Source: an uncultured Clostridia bacterium (GTDB taxonomy: Bacteria > Bacillota > Clostridia > Oscillospirales > Ruminococcaceae). Taken from it: a DNA stretch of 20,669 bases. This document shows, one piece after another, positions 6,708 through 13,444 of the stretch. Made by a program: the position numbers and the translations under genes. The stretch covers positions 1-20,669 of the forward strand of contig CANQOJ010000015.1 of assembly GCA_947625455.1 (NCBI GenBank), written 5' to 3'. The stretch's first letter is position 1. Every line of letters starts with the position of its first letter. Under the pieces are notes generated by a model. The model saw only the letters and a list, made by a program, of their open reading frames with translations, did not search any database and was not told the DNA's origin.

Positions 6708-7468
6708 ATACCTATTGATACGTTCTTGTTATTTCTCCTGAATACAAGATTATACGCCGTTGAAACTATCGGCAGAAATGCAATAAGCAAAACGCAGTCA
6801 GCGGGGAACTGTATTGCGTTCTTAATAAGCCTTGCAGGATAACCCGCAAGCGTTGAGCCGTAGACAAATGTTCCCGCCGCCATTGAGTTTGTAATTATAA
6901 TCGCAAGCGGTGTGTAGAACAGATTTATGCCTACTGTCACCGAAAGTTTTGCAAGGACAATCCTCGCAATCTGCCCCGCGCTTTGCTTCTGAAGCGTTTT
7001 ATCATGCAGGTCTTTTCTCGTAAGCTTCAGTTTGTACAAAAACAGCCCGTACAGCATTGCCGCAAAGCCCTCCTGCAAGGTAAACAGCGGGGAAAACGTT
7101 CCCGTCGGTTTTATCAGAAAACTTACTACGTCCGACACCAAGCCCTCAAAAAACGCCACTGTCGGACCGTACAACATTCCGACAGACGCTTTTGCCAGAA
7201 ACGCGAACGACACCTTTAAATCGGGCGAGATAGTCACCGTAATCTGTTTTATCGCAAGTTCAAGCGCGATAAGCATTGCCGTAACCACAAGACAGCGGAC
7301 GTCTTTAAGCTCCTTTGCGGACTCCTTGAATATGCCGAATGCCGACCTTTTATGTTCTTTTGTTTTCGCTGCCTTAATCGTTTTGTTTGTCTTGTTTAGT
7401 TTAGTTGTCTTTACTCTGTTTTTATCTCTGTTTGCTTTATGTTTTCTGTGTGCTTTTCTTTTAGCCAT
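6698..7468 (-). CDS. folT: Folate ECF transporter S component (FolT family)
   Basis: This is the substrate-binding membrane subunit of an energy-coupling-factor transporter. It would pair with a shared EcfA/EcfA'/EcfT module, which is not in the window. The predicted substrate is folate. Support comes from about six hydrophobic helices, GMLYGPTVAFFEGLVSDVV in the first half, KPTGTFSPLFTL, and the C-terminal RLIKNAIQFP (213-222), which matches the conserved Arg/Asn helix of FolT proteins. A tetrahydrofolate riboswitch precedes it. The ATG at 7468 has AAAGGAG upstream. A GTG at 7495 is open but would place that site inside the gene. Unusual are a 40-residue, very basic N-terminus (about 18 Lys/Arg) and an end that falls inside repeat copy A, so the last residues may be repeat-derived. 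Confidence 0.9.
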   Translation of the reverse strand: MAKRKAHRKHKANRDKNRVKTTKLNKTNKTIKAAKTKEHKRSAFGIFKESAKELKDVRCLVVTAMLIALELAIKQITVTISPDLKVSFAFLAKASVGMLYGPTVAFFEGLVSDVVSFLIKPTGTFSPLFTLQEGFAAMLYGLFLYKLKLTRKDLHDKTLQKQSAGQIARIVLAKLSVTVGINLFYTPLAIIITNSMAAGTFVYGSTLAGYPARLIKNAIQFPADCVLLIAFLPIVSTAYNLVFRRNNKNVSIGIRL

Positions 7469-7505
7469 TGTACTTACTCTCCTTTCGTCATACACAAAGG
7501 AATAA

Positions 7506-7523
7506 ATAAGCCCAACGGCTTAT
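7506..7523 (-). terminator. Hairpin of the folT riboswitch expression platform
   Basis: A perfect 7-base-pair stem, ATAAGCC and GGCTTAT around a GTTG loop, follows the aptamer by about ten bases. On the minus strand it is followed by TTTATTCCTTTG, a broken U-tract. It could act as an intrinsic terminator controlled by the aptamer, though the weak tract leaves this uncertain. Confidence 0.5.
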
Positions 7524-7532
7524 ATTCGGTTA

Positions 7533-7687
7533 TGTACAGCGAGATGCGAAAACTCCACCGCAAGCATTATGCAGGCTGTCGATAAAGCCTGAAACACGAC
7601 CTTTATCACAGTCTGATATATACTTTTCGTCCGCCCGACAACTCTCCGTTCGGTCGGCACTTAACGCGAAGTAATCTACTCTGCAAC
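7533..7687 (-). ncRNA. Tetrahydrofolate (THF-I, folT-type) riboswitch with expanded P4
   Basis: On the minus strand the aptamer begins GCAGAGTAGATTACTTCGCG and continues GTTAAGTG, the highly conserved THF-I 5' block. Next come a P3 hairpin (CCGAC/GTCGG), the conserved GACGAAA, then GCGGTG and GCATCTCGCTG, matching the conserved 3' block. P2 can pair ACUUC with GGAGU, and P1 UGCAG with CUGUA. P4, usually a tiny stem with a tetraloop, here is AAGUAU/AUGCUU and encloses a 44-base hairpin of the CAGACTGT repeat family. Tetrahydrofolate binding would normally repress the downstream folate transporter gene, which is folT here. The identification rests on remembered consensus, not on a covariance search. 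Confidence 0.88.
7572..7615. repeat. Palindromic interspersed repeat (CAGACTGT family), copy B inside the riboswitch
   Basis: The arms CAGGCTGTCGATAAAG and CTTTATCACAGTCTG form about 15 pairs with one mismatch and one bulge. The terminal sequence matches copy A (CAGACTGTAGATAAAG). It lies exactly within the P4 loop of the folT riboswitch. Confidence 0.75.
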
Positions 7688-7820
7688 TAGAAGCTAGACG
7701 CATTATCCTCCTTCGTCGGATAACGCTATAAGAGGCTAGAGGCTAGAAATTTAGTCGAAATGTTGTTCGTTCATTTTGGTGATGTTCTAACCTCTTACAT
7801 CTGAACTTCTAACCTCTTAA
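7687..7820. repeat. TAGAGGTTAG/GCATTATCC repeat module, copy 1
   Basis: Bases 7687-7752 (CTAGAAGCTAG, a GCATTATCC hairpin, AGAGGCTAGAGGCTAG, AAATTT) align almost without gaps with 16349-16413. The right half has inverted copies, CTAACCTCTTA (7788) and CTTCTAACCTCTTAA (7806), so the module as a whole can fold back. It fills the space between the pfkA stop and the riboswitch. No -35/-10 pair for folT is apparent in it. Confidence 0.65.
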
Positions 7821-7828
7821 TTTCCGGT

Positions 7829-8791
7829 TTAGAAGTTAATTTCGTTACAAATTGTGTAAAGGCGGTCGTTGAAGGGCTTTTTCATTGAAAGCGCTTCTTG
7901 AATATCAACATCATAGACCTTACCGTCTTTCATTCCGACAACTCTGTTGCCTATGCCCTTTTCAAGCAGTTCAACCGCGTAATATCCCATTTCGCTCGCA
8001 ACAACTCTGTCGCGTACCGTAGGACTTCCGCCGCGCTGAACATGACCTAAAATCGTCGCGCGGGATTCTATTCCCGTTTCTTTTTCAATAGTTTTAGCTA
8101 TTTCGTTTGTGTTTCCTACACCCTCTGCGACAACTATGATAAACTGCTTTTTGCCCGTTCCTCTTTCTTCAAGTATCCTCTCGACAACTTCCTTGAGTTC
8201 CCACTTAACCTCAGGCACAAGCACCGCCGTTGCACCGCACGCAATACCCGTGTTCAGCGCGATATGACCTGCATGTCTGCCCATTACCTCAACAACTGCA
8301 CAGCGATCGTGTGACTGACAGGTATCACGGAGTTTGTCCACCATTTGGACAACTGTATTCATTGCCGTATCATAGCCTATTGTGTACTCGGAACACTGAA
8401 TGTCGTTGTCGATAGTGCCGGGCAAACCTACACAAGGAATGCCTGCCCTTGACAAATCAGCCGCACCTCTGAATGAACCGTCGCCGCCTATTACGACAAC
8501 GCCCGCCATGTTTTCTTCCCTGCAAATGTCCGCGGCTTTCTGAACGTTTGCCCATTCCTTAAACTCAGGACAGCGCGCTGTAAATATAGCCGTACCTCCG
8601 CGCTGAATAATATCAGAAACGTCCCTTACCTTAAGTTCAACCATATCGCGGTTAAGCAGACCGTTATATCCTCTGCGGATACCGATAACCTTAAATCCCT
8701 TAAAAATAGCGGTTCTTGTAACGGCTCTCACTGCCGCATTCATTCCGGGCGAATCTCCGCCGCTTGTAAGTACGCCGATTTTCTTTTCCAT
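7829..8791 (-). CDS. pfkA: ATP-dependent 6-phosphofructokinase
   Basis: Phosphorylates fructose 6-phosphate to fructose 1,6-bisphosphate, the committed step of glycolysis. The 320 residues match the bacterial PfkA length. Visible sites: the nucleotide loop TSGGDSPGMNA (9-19), GGDGSFRGA (102-110), in which G105 is the residue that marks ATP use rather than pyrophosphate use, PGTIDND (124-130) with the catalytic Asp128, the MGRHAGHIA block (170-178), EGVGNTNE (223-230), and the substrate-binding GHVQRGGSP (249-257). The ATG at 8791 has AAAGGAG upstream. It has its own promoter about 75 bases upstream. The stop codon lies at the edge of the adjoining repeat module, in AACTTCTAA. Confidence 0.97.
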   Translation of the reverse strand: MEKKIGVLTSGGDSPGMNAAVRAVTRTAIFKGFKVIGIRRGYNGLLNRDMVELKVRDVSDIIQRGGTAIFTARCPEFKEWANVQKAADICREENMAGVVVIGGDGSFRGAADLSRAGIPCVGLPGTIDNDIQCSEYTIGYDTAMNTVVQMVDKLRDTCQSHDRCAVVEVMGRHAGHIALNTGIACGATAVLVPEVKWELKEVVERILEERGTGKKQFIIVVAEGVGNTNEIAKTIEKETGIESRATILGHVQRGGSPTVRDRVVASEMGYYAVELLEKGIGNRVVGMKDGKVYDVDIQEALSMKKPFNDRLYTICNEINF

Positions 8792-8820
8792 AACACTCTC
8801 TCCTTTGCTAATGCTATATA

Positions 8821-8836
8821 TCTCGGACTGTCGAGA
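8821..8836 (-). promoter_or_regulatory. Short hairpin in the pfkA leader
   Basis: TCTCGACAGTCCGAGA can form a 5-base-pair stem with a 6-base loop between the promoter and the ribosome site of pfkA. It may only stabilise the transcript; no regulator is indicated. Confidence 0.35.
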
Positions 8837-8865
8837 AACTAACAGCCCATATTTGTTCCAGTTTT

Positions 8866-8895
8866 ATTGTACTACAAATGTTCTTTACTCGTCAA
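8866..8895 (-). promoter_or_regulatory. Sigma-A promoter for pfkA
   Basis: On the minus strand TTGACG (8890-8895) is followed by an 18-base spacer and TACAAT (8866-8871). The implied start near 8859 gives a leader of about 68 bases. Confidence 0.78.
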
Positions 8896-8950
8896 GAGCT
8901 TTTTTGCCTAAAAACACAGCACATTTCCTATAAAAAATATGCAATCTGAC

Positions 8951-9601
8951 TTAATTTGTTCCAAGTACAATCTCCGAAATGCTTTCGGGCGTTTTTGCAA
9001 TATAATCCGCGCCCGCTTTTACAAGTTCATCTTCTGTCCCGAAGCCGTACAGCACGCCGATTGACGCTATGCCCATTGTCTTTGCGCCCAGAACATCAAA
9101 CATTCTGTCGCCGACCATAACGGTTTTTGCCCTTTCTGCGCCGCTTATTTCGAGCGCATACGCTATAATATCGGACTTTTCGTTGCGCCTGCCGTTCATT
9201 TCAGCCGCGGCGATATGGTCAAAATACCGCGCGATACCGAAATAACGCAAAATCTCCTCGGCAAATTCGTGAGGTTTTGAAGTAGCAAGCACGATATTTA
9301 TGCCTGCAGCTTTAAGCTTTTCCAAAAGAGGTACTATCCCGTCATACAGCCTGTTTTCGTAAATCCCCTTTTTGGAATAATATTCGCGGTAAAGCCTTAC
9401 GCCCTCTTTACATTTTTCCTCGGAAAGTCCGAAAAATTCACCGAAAGAAACCATAAGCGGAGGACCTATAAATCCGTACAGCTTTGACCTTTCGTAATTC
9501 GTTATACCCAGCTTTTTCAGCGCATATTCAACGGAGTTTAATATCCCCTCACCCGAATCTGTTAAAGTACCGTCAAGGTCAAAAAACACGTTTTTGTACA
9601 T
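8951..9601 (-). CDS. HAD-superfamily hydrolase, phosphoglycolate phosphatase-like
   Basis: A soluble phosphatase of the haloacid dehalogenase superfamily, 216 residues, with a helical C1 cap between motifs I and II. Motif I is FDLDGTLTDS (D8 nucleophile, D10 acid/base), motif II LATSKP (T107/S108), motif III K142, and motif IV VGDRMFDVLGA (D165, D169). The FG-TEDEL segment near the end is typical of the Gph/PpaX and related nucleotidase subgroup. The substrate cannot be read from sequence; phosphoglycolate, pyrophosphate or nucleotides are all plausible. It starts one base after the stop of the metallopeptidase gene, with a GGTGAAG site inside that gene. It is the last gene of the eight-gene operon. 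No terminator is evident after it. Confidence 0.88.
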   Translation of the reverse strand: MYKNVFFDLDGTLTDSGEGILNSVEYALKKLGITNYERSKLYGFIGPPLMVSFGEFFGLSEEKCKEGVRLYREYYSKKGIYENRLYDGIVPLLEKLKAAGINIVLATSKPHEFAEEILRYFGIARYFDHIAAAEMNGRRNEKSDIIAYALEISGAERAKTVMVGDRMFDVLGAKTMGIASIGVLYGFGTEDELVKAGADYIAKTPESISEIVLGTN

Positions 9602-9602
9602 T

Positions 9603-10295
9603 TCACTTCACCTTTAGCACATCATTGTACTTATGATAATCGGGGAACATTTCAAGCAGAAAGCGGTAGAAGTTTTCCGAATGGTCGTGATACCAGAAAT
9701 GCGCGTATTCATGCCAGAAAACCGACAATACCGTTTCCTTTGGGTAAGCCGAAAGGCGCAGATTTATCGAGATATGTCCGCGCGTATAAGAACAGCTTCC
9801 CCACCGCGATTTCATGTTCTTTATCGTTATAACCGCATTCGGAGGTTCAAAACCTTTTTCTCTTAAACCGCTGCGGACGGTTTCATTGAGTTCGGCGCAG
9901 ACGGCTTTAAACCGCTCTTTTACCGCGTTGTTCACAAGTTCGAGAACGTTCTCTTCACTGCTGTCTTTCGTGAATACTCTGCACTCGTTTTCGTCTATCA
10001 CTGCTTTTTCGCGAAGATTTTCAATGACGCGTATTTTAAGGTCTTTTCCAAGCCACTTAAGGCTTTGTGTGTTCGGCGCGGAGGCTTTTTCATGTTCCCT
10101 AATCTTTTCAAATGCGTCAAAGAAAAAATCCGCGCGCCGTATAAGACATTCTTCGATATATTTTACCGAAATCAAAGGACTTGCCGAAACATGAACCACG
10201 TCTTTTTCTTTCACATGGAAATTGATGTTCTTCACGCGCTTTCTTACAAGCTCATAACAAAATTCCCTGCCGTCGGGCAGAATTATCTTCTTCAT
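9603..10295 (-). CDS. YgjP-type (DUF45) zinc metallopeptidase-like protein
   Basis: The 230-residue protein carries the zinc-peptidase motif HEYAH (195-199), with the likely third ligand H205 and catalytic E196, preceded by MKSRWGSCS (161-169), the hallmark of the YgjP/DUF45 family. There is no signal peptide or membrane segment, so it is cytosolic. Family members are often called M48- or SprT-like, and their substrates are mostly unknown. The ATG at 10295 has no recognisable Shine-Dalgarno. Instead, a short CTGT-rich repeat fills the 36 bases between the preceding small gene and this start. Translation may depend on coupling or a different start. Confidence 0.88.
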   Translation of the reverse strand: MKKIILPDGREFCYELVRKRVKNINFHVKEKDVVHVSASPLISVKYIEECLIRRADFFFDAFEKIREHEKASAPNTQSLKWLGKDLKIRVIENLREKAVIDENECRVFTKDSSEENVLELVNNAVKERFKAVCAELNETVRSGLREKGFEPPNAVITIKNMKSRWGSCSYTRGHISINLRLSAYPKETVLSVFWHEYAHFWYHDHSENFYRFLLEMFPDYHKYNDVLKVK

Positions 10296-10331
10296 TACTG
10301 TACACTGTCCACTGTCAGCTGTATACTGTCA
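10296..10331. repeat. CTGT(A/C)(C/T)ACTGTC short direct repeats
   Basis: On the plus strand, CTGTACACTGTCCACTGTCA is followed by GCTGTATACTGTCA: two to three degenerate copies of an 11-12 base unit. They fill the gap between the 57-aa gene and the YgjP-type gene. Confidence 0.6.
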
Positions 10332-10505
10332 TTAGTGCCAGCCGCAGTCGTCATAGTCTTTCCACTTTTCGTTGTAGCGCATTTCATCTGCAAGCTTTAA
10401 GCAAATGTACGCAACCGCCGCCGCCACAACAAGCACCGCGCCTATTATCGGCACCGCCAGCTTTGCAACCGCCCCAAGCCTAATCTGTCCGTTTTCGTTT
10501 TTCAT
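10332..10505 (-). CDS. Small single-pass membrane protein (57 aa), unknown function
   Basis: The frame begins at an ATG at 10505 with a strong AAGGAG seven bases upstream and ends at TAA (10332). A charged N-terminus (MKNENGQIRLG) leads to one hydrophobic helix (about residues 12-37, Ala/Val/Ile-rich), then an acidic and aromatic tail ending YDDCGWH. It starts 12 bases after the rsmI stop, in line with the operon's tight spacing. The ribosome site, codon pattern and position support a real gene. I do not recognise the family. The terminal Cys-Gly-Trp-His is distinctive. Topology is ambiguous from charge alone. Confidence 0.75.
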   Translation of the reverse strand: MKNENGQIRLGAVAKLAVPIIGAVLVVAAAVAYICLKLADEMRYNEKWKDYDDCGWH

Positions 10506-10517
10506 AAATTTCTCCTT

Positions 10518-11366
10518 TCAATCAGCCGTTTGTTTATCCTCCAAAAGCGCGGAATATATATCGCGCTTTGAAATTCCGCTCAAATCCGACGCCATTTTGC
10601 AGGCGATGTTCGGCTTTTCGCCTTTTTCAATATACTCCCTCGCAATTTTTACCGCGTCGGAAATTGACAGCTTTTCATCTGTCTTAGCTTTGCCCTCAAT
10701 CACTATCGCAAACTCTCCGCGGGGTTCGGTTTCGTTAAAATGCCCGATAAGTTCTTTAAGCGTTCCTCTCAGCGTTTCTTCGTGAATTTTCGTGAGTTCA
10801 CGGCATACAGCCGCATGTCGTTCTTCTCCGAAAAATTCCGCCAAATCGGTTAGCGTCTGCCGTAACTTATGCGGCGCTTCGTAGAAAACAATTGCGTGAG
10901 AAAGACCTTTGACCTCTTCAAGCCGCTCGGTGCGTTCTTTTTTCCCGACAGGCAGAAATCCCTCGAAAACAAACCTCGCCGCGTCTATGCCGCTCACCGC
11001 AATTGCCGAAACCGCCGCATTGCACCCCGGAATGACTTCAACGTTAATCCCCAGTTCATAGCATTTCTTCACCAGAATATACCCCGGATCGGATATGCAC
11101 GGCATTCCCGCGTCGGAAATAAGCGCTATGTTCTTGCCCTCGCACAAAAGTTCGGTTATCTTTTCGCTTTTTTCATGTTCTTTCGGCTTGTAGTAGGACA
11201 AGAGAGGCTTTTTTATACCGAACTTTCCCAGAAGCTTCGCGCTTACTCTTGTGTCCTCGCAGGCTATATAATCCGCATTTTCAAGCGTTTCTATCCCGCG
11301 CCTGCTGAAGTCCGAAAAATTTCCTATCGGCGTTCCGACAACAGAAAGTTTTCCAAATTCATTCAT
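10518..11366 (-). CDS. rsmI: 16S rRNA (cytidine1402-2'-O)-methyltransferase
   Basis: Methylates the ribose of C1402 in the decoding centre of 16S rRNA using S-adenosylmethionine. Tetrapyrrole-methylase fold; visible blocks, numbered from the chosen start: VVGTPIGNFSDFSRR (9-23), ACEDTR (35-40), SYYKPKEHEKS (57-67), ALISDAGMPCISDPG (81-95), VIPGCNA and FYEAPHKL. About 282 residues, the family's usual length. I start at the ATG at 11366, which overlaps the upstream methyltransferase stop by eight bases (ATGAATGA). The open frame extends 21 codons further into that gene, but those residues match nothing in RsmI. The pairing with a TrmN6-like gene is also found in Bacillus (yabB-yabC region). Confidence 0.95.
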   Translation of the reverse strand: MNEFGKLSVVGTPIGNFSDFSRRGIETLENADYIACEDTRVSAKLLGKFGIKKPLLSYYKPKEHEKSEKITELLCEGKNIALISDAGMPCISDPGYILVKKCYELGINVEVIPGCNAAVSAIAVSGIDAARFVFEGFLPVGKKERTERLEEVKGLSHAIVFYEAPHKLRQTLTDLAEFFGEERHAAVCRELTKIHEETLRGTLKELIGHFNETEPRGEFAIVIEGKAKTDEKLSISDAVKIAREYIEKGEKPNIACKMASDLSGISKRDIYSALLEDKQTAD

Positions 11367-12063
11367 AAAGTTTAAGATAATCCTCCGTATATGAACCGTC
11401 GGAATTGCGCAGTATGACGGGCTTTTCAATGTTCATTCCCGCGCTTGCGCCCTTTTTTCCGCTTATAAGAAACAGCCATGGTCTTTCATTTGCCATATTA
11501 TGGACAAATGTCACGCTTTTTGGCTCGATATTTGCCCCGCGCATTGCGCAGATAACGTCCGCAAGCCTTTCAGGTCTGTGGCACATTTTCAGAATACCGC
11601 CGTATTTCAGCATGGCAGACGCGGTTTTGCACACATCTTCTATCGAACACATAAGTTCATGCCTTGCGACAGCCTGCGCCCTTGACAGCTTTTCATATCC
11701 CGAACCGCTCGTCATATACGGCGGGTTTGCCGTCACCATATCCGCGCTTTCATGCGCTATTGTTTCATTCGGCATTTCCCGCAAATCGCCCAAGACAGGC
11801 TCTATGACTTTGCATACTTCATTTTCACGGATAGTTGCTCTCAAAAGTTCAATAGCCTCCTGCTGAATATCAACCGCATATATTTTCTTCGGCGGTTCTT
11901 TCTTGCAGAATATAAGCGGGATTATCCCGCACCCCGTGCATAAATCGCATACAACGTGATTTCTGTGAGGTTCGGCATATTTTCCGAGAAGAAATGCGTC
12001 TGTCCCGAAACGGTGGTCGTCCGATACATACATATTTATTTTTCCCAAGCTGAATTGTTCCAT
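11359..12063 (-). CDS. SAM-dependent methyltransferase, TrmN6-like
   Basis: Class I methyltransferase of the N6-adenine type, 234 residues. The SAM-binding motif is DLCTGCGIIPL (40-50), followed by an acidic YAVDIQQEA strand (62-70) and the catalytic NPPY (113-116). An N-terminal RFGTDAFLL block (18-26) is characteristic of the YabB/YfiC (TrmN6) group, which modifies A37 of tRNA-Val in Escherichia coli. The exact tRNA or RNA target here is inferred. It starts four bases after ktrB and overlaps rsmI by eight bases, so the two RNA-methylation genes are translationally linked. Confidence 0.9.
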   Translation of the reverse strand: MEQFSLGKINMYVSDDHRFGTDAFLLGKYAEPHRNHVVCDLCTGCGIIPLIFCKKEPPKKIYAVDIQQEAIELLRATIRENEVCKVIEPVLGDLREMPNETIAHESADMVTANPPYMTSGSGYEKLSRAQAVARHELMCSIEDVCKTASAMLKYGGILKMCHRPERLADVICAMRGANIEPKSVTFVHNMANERPWLFLISGKKGASAGMNIEKPVILRNSDGSYTEDYLKLYE

Positions 12064-12067
12064 ATTA

Positions 12068-13426
12068 TCAACCTATCAGTATCTGCCCCTCAGGTACGAC
12101 AAGATTTTTCCTCGGCTGTGAGTTCATAACCATTGACATAACCAGCGAAACAGGTCCTACTCTTCCCGCAAACATTGTAAGTATTATAAGCGACTTGCCT
12201 GCATATCCCGCCTGCTGTACCGCGCCCGCGCCAAGTCCCGTAGTTGAAAACGCCGAAATTGTATCAAACAGGCACTTCATAGCGTCCGCGCCGTCCGGCA
12301 TTGAGAAATACAAAACCACAAAGCAAACCGCAACGGCGAACATTGACAAAACCGAAATGACAAGCGTTCTGTAAATGGTGAGTTTGTCGATTTTATGACG
12401 AAAAAGCTCAACATCGTTTTTATTGCGCATATAGCTTACCACTGTCGCTATTAAAACCAGCAAGGTCGTTACCTTTATTCCGCCGCCCGTTGAACCGGGC
12501 GCCGCGCCTATGAACATAAGCGCCATTGTTCCTATCCTCGAAAATTCGGTCATGCCGTCGATTGAAATGCAGTTAAAGCCTGCTGTTCTTGCGGTGACGG
12601 ACGAGAAAAATGCGTTCATAAGCTTTTCGCCGAAATTCATGTTTCCAAGCGTCTGAGGATTTCCCCATTCGGCTATAAGATAAAATACCGTTCCCGAAAC
12701 GATAAGCACTCCTGTCATAAGAAGCACCGCTGTTGAATGCAGACTTAGCTTTTTCCTCTCGCGGATATTGAGAAAATTCTCCCAAACGATAAACCCAAGT
12801 CCGCCTACGATTATCAAAACCGCAAGCGTAATAAGCACCGCGGGATTGCCGTAAAACGCCGTAAGGCTTGAACATTCGCCCTCCATTCCCGTAAGGTCAA
12901 AGCCCGCGTTGCAAAACGCCGTGATACTCATAAAAAGCCCCATCCACACTCCGTAACCGCCGTATTTCGGCACAAGCGCAAATGAAAGCACCGCAGCCCC
13001 CGCAAGTTCAAAAATCACCGAGTACTTTATAATGCTTTTAAAAATCTTTCTGCCGCCCTCAAAACTGCTTTCGGTAAAATCGCCCGAAGCGTTTTTAAGT
13101 GTTCTGTAACCGAGTTTTTTGCCGGCGGCAATATTGAAAAACGTGATTATCGTAACAAACCCAAGCCCGCCTACCTGTATCAGAAATGCAATTACAATCT
13201 GCCCGAAGATTGACCAGTGAGTAAACGTATCGTAAATAATTAGTCCCGTAACGCAGGACGCGGATGTCGCGGTGAACAGGCAGTCGAATATCGGCGTGAA
13301 TTCTCCCGATTTAGATGAAATCGGAAGCCAAAGCAAAAGCGTTCCCGCGGCTATTATCGCGGCAAAGCCTATTACAAGAACTCTTGCGGGAGAAAATCTC
13401 TTTGCCGCTTTTTTTAGTACAGGCAT
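12068..13426 (-). CDS. ktrB: TrkH/KtrB-family potassium (or sodium) uptake channel subunit
   Basis: The 452-residue membrane protein forms the pore of a Ktr/Trk cation uptake system. It contains four repeated membrane-pore-membrane units with selectivity-filter motifs at ASCVTGL (56-62), CNAGFD (172-177), RTAGFN (280-285) and STTGLG (394-399). The glycines that line the filter are all kept, consistent with K+ selectivity. Between the third-unit helices lies GAAPGSTGGGIKVTT (307-321), the gating-loop region. It follows the polytopic membrane protein by 18 bases. No KtrA/TrkA regulatory subunit is in the window, so it must be elsewhere. The choice between KtrB and NtpJ/TrkH names is convention. 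Confidence 0.93.
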   Translation of the reverse strand: MPVLKKAAKRFSPARVLVIGFAAIIAAGTLLLWLPISSKSGEFTPIFDCLFTATSASCVTGLIIYDTFTHWSIFGQIVIAFLIQVGGLGFVTIITFFNIAAGKKLGYRTLKNASGDFTESSFEGGRKIFKSIIKYSVIFELAGAAVLSFALVPKYGGYGVWMGLFMSITAFCNAGFDLTGMEGECSSLTAFYGNPAVLITLAVLIIVGGLGFIVWENFLNIRERKKLSLHSTAVLLMTGVLIVSGTVFYLIAEWGNPQTLGNMNFGEKLMNAFFSSVTARTAGFNCISIDGMTEFSRIGTMALMFIGAAPGSTGGGIKVTTLLVLIATVVSYMRNKNDVELFRHKIDKLTIYRTLVISVLSMFAVAVCFVVLYFSMPDGADAMKCLFDTISAFSTTGLGAGAVQQAGYAGKSLIILTMFAGRVGPVSLVMSMVMNSQPRKNLVVPEGQILIG

Positions 13427-13444
13427 TTCTTAAACCTCTCATCT

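Larger units (their letters stand above)
7469..7828. other. 360-base leader region between pfkA and folT
   Basis: It is fully accounted for by the folT ribosome site, the expression-platform hairpin, the THF riboswitch with its inserted hairpin, and the TAGAGGTTAG module. It has no gene, no clear promoter and no clear terminator for pfkA, so read-through from pfkA into the riboswitch is possible. Confidence 0.65.

Noticed and set aside
6603..7615. Composite transposon carrying folT
   Set aside because: The repeats are short, unlike each other inside, and no transposase is present. Kept only as a proximity observation.
11367..11429. 21-codon N-terminal extension of RsmI
   Set aside because: The extension lies inside the upstream methyltransferase gene and has no counterpart in the family. 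The ATG at 11366 gives the usual length.
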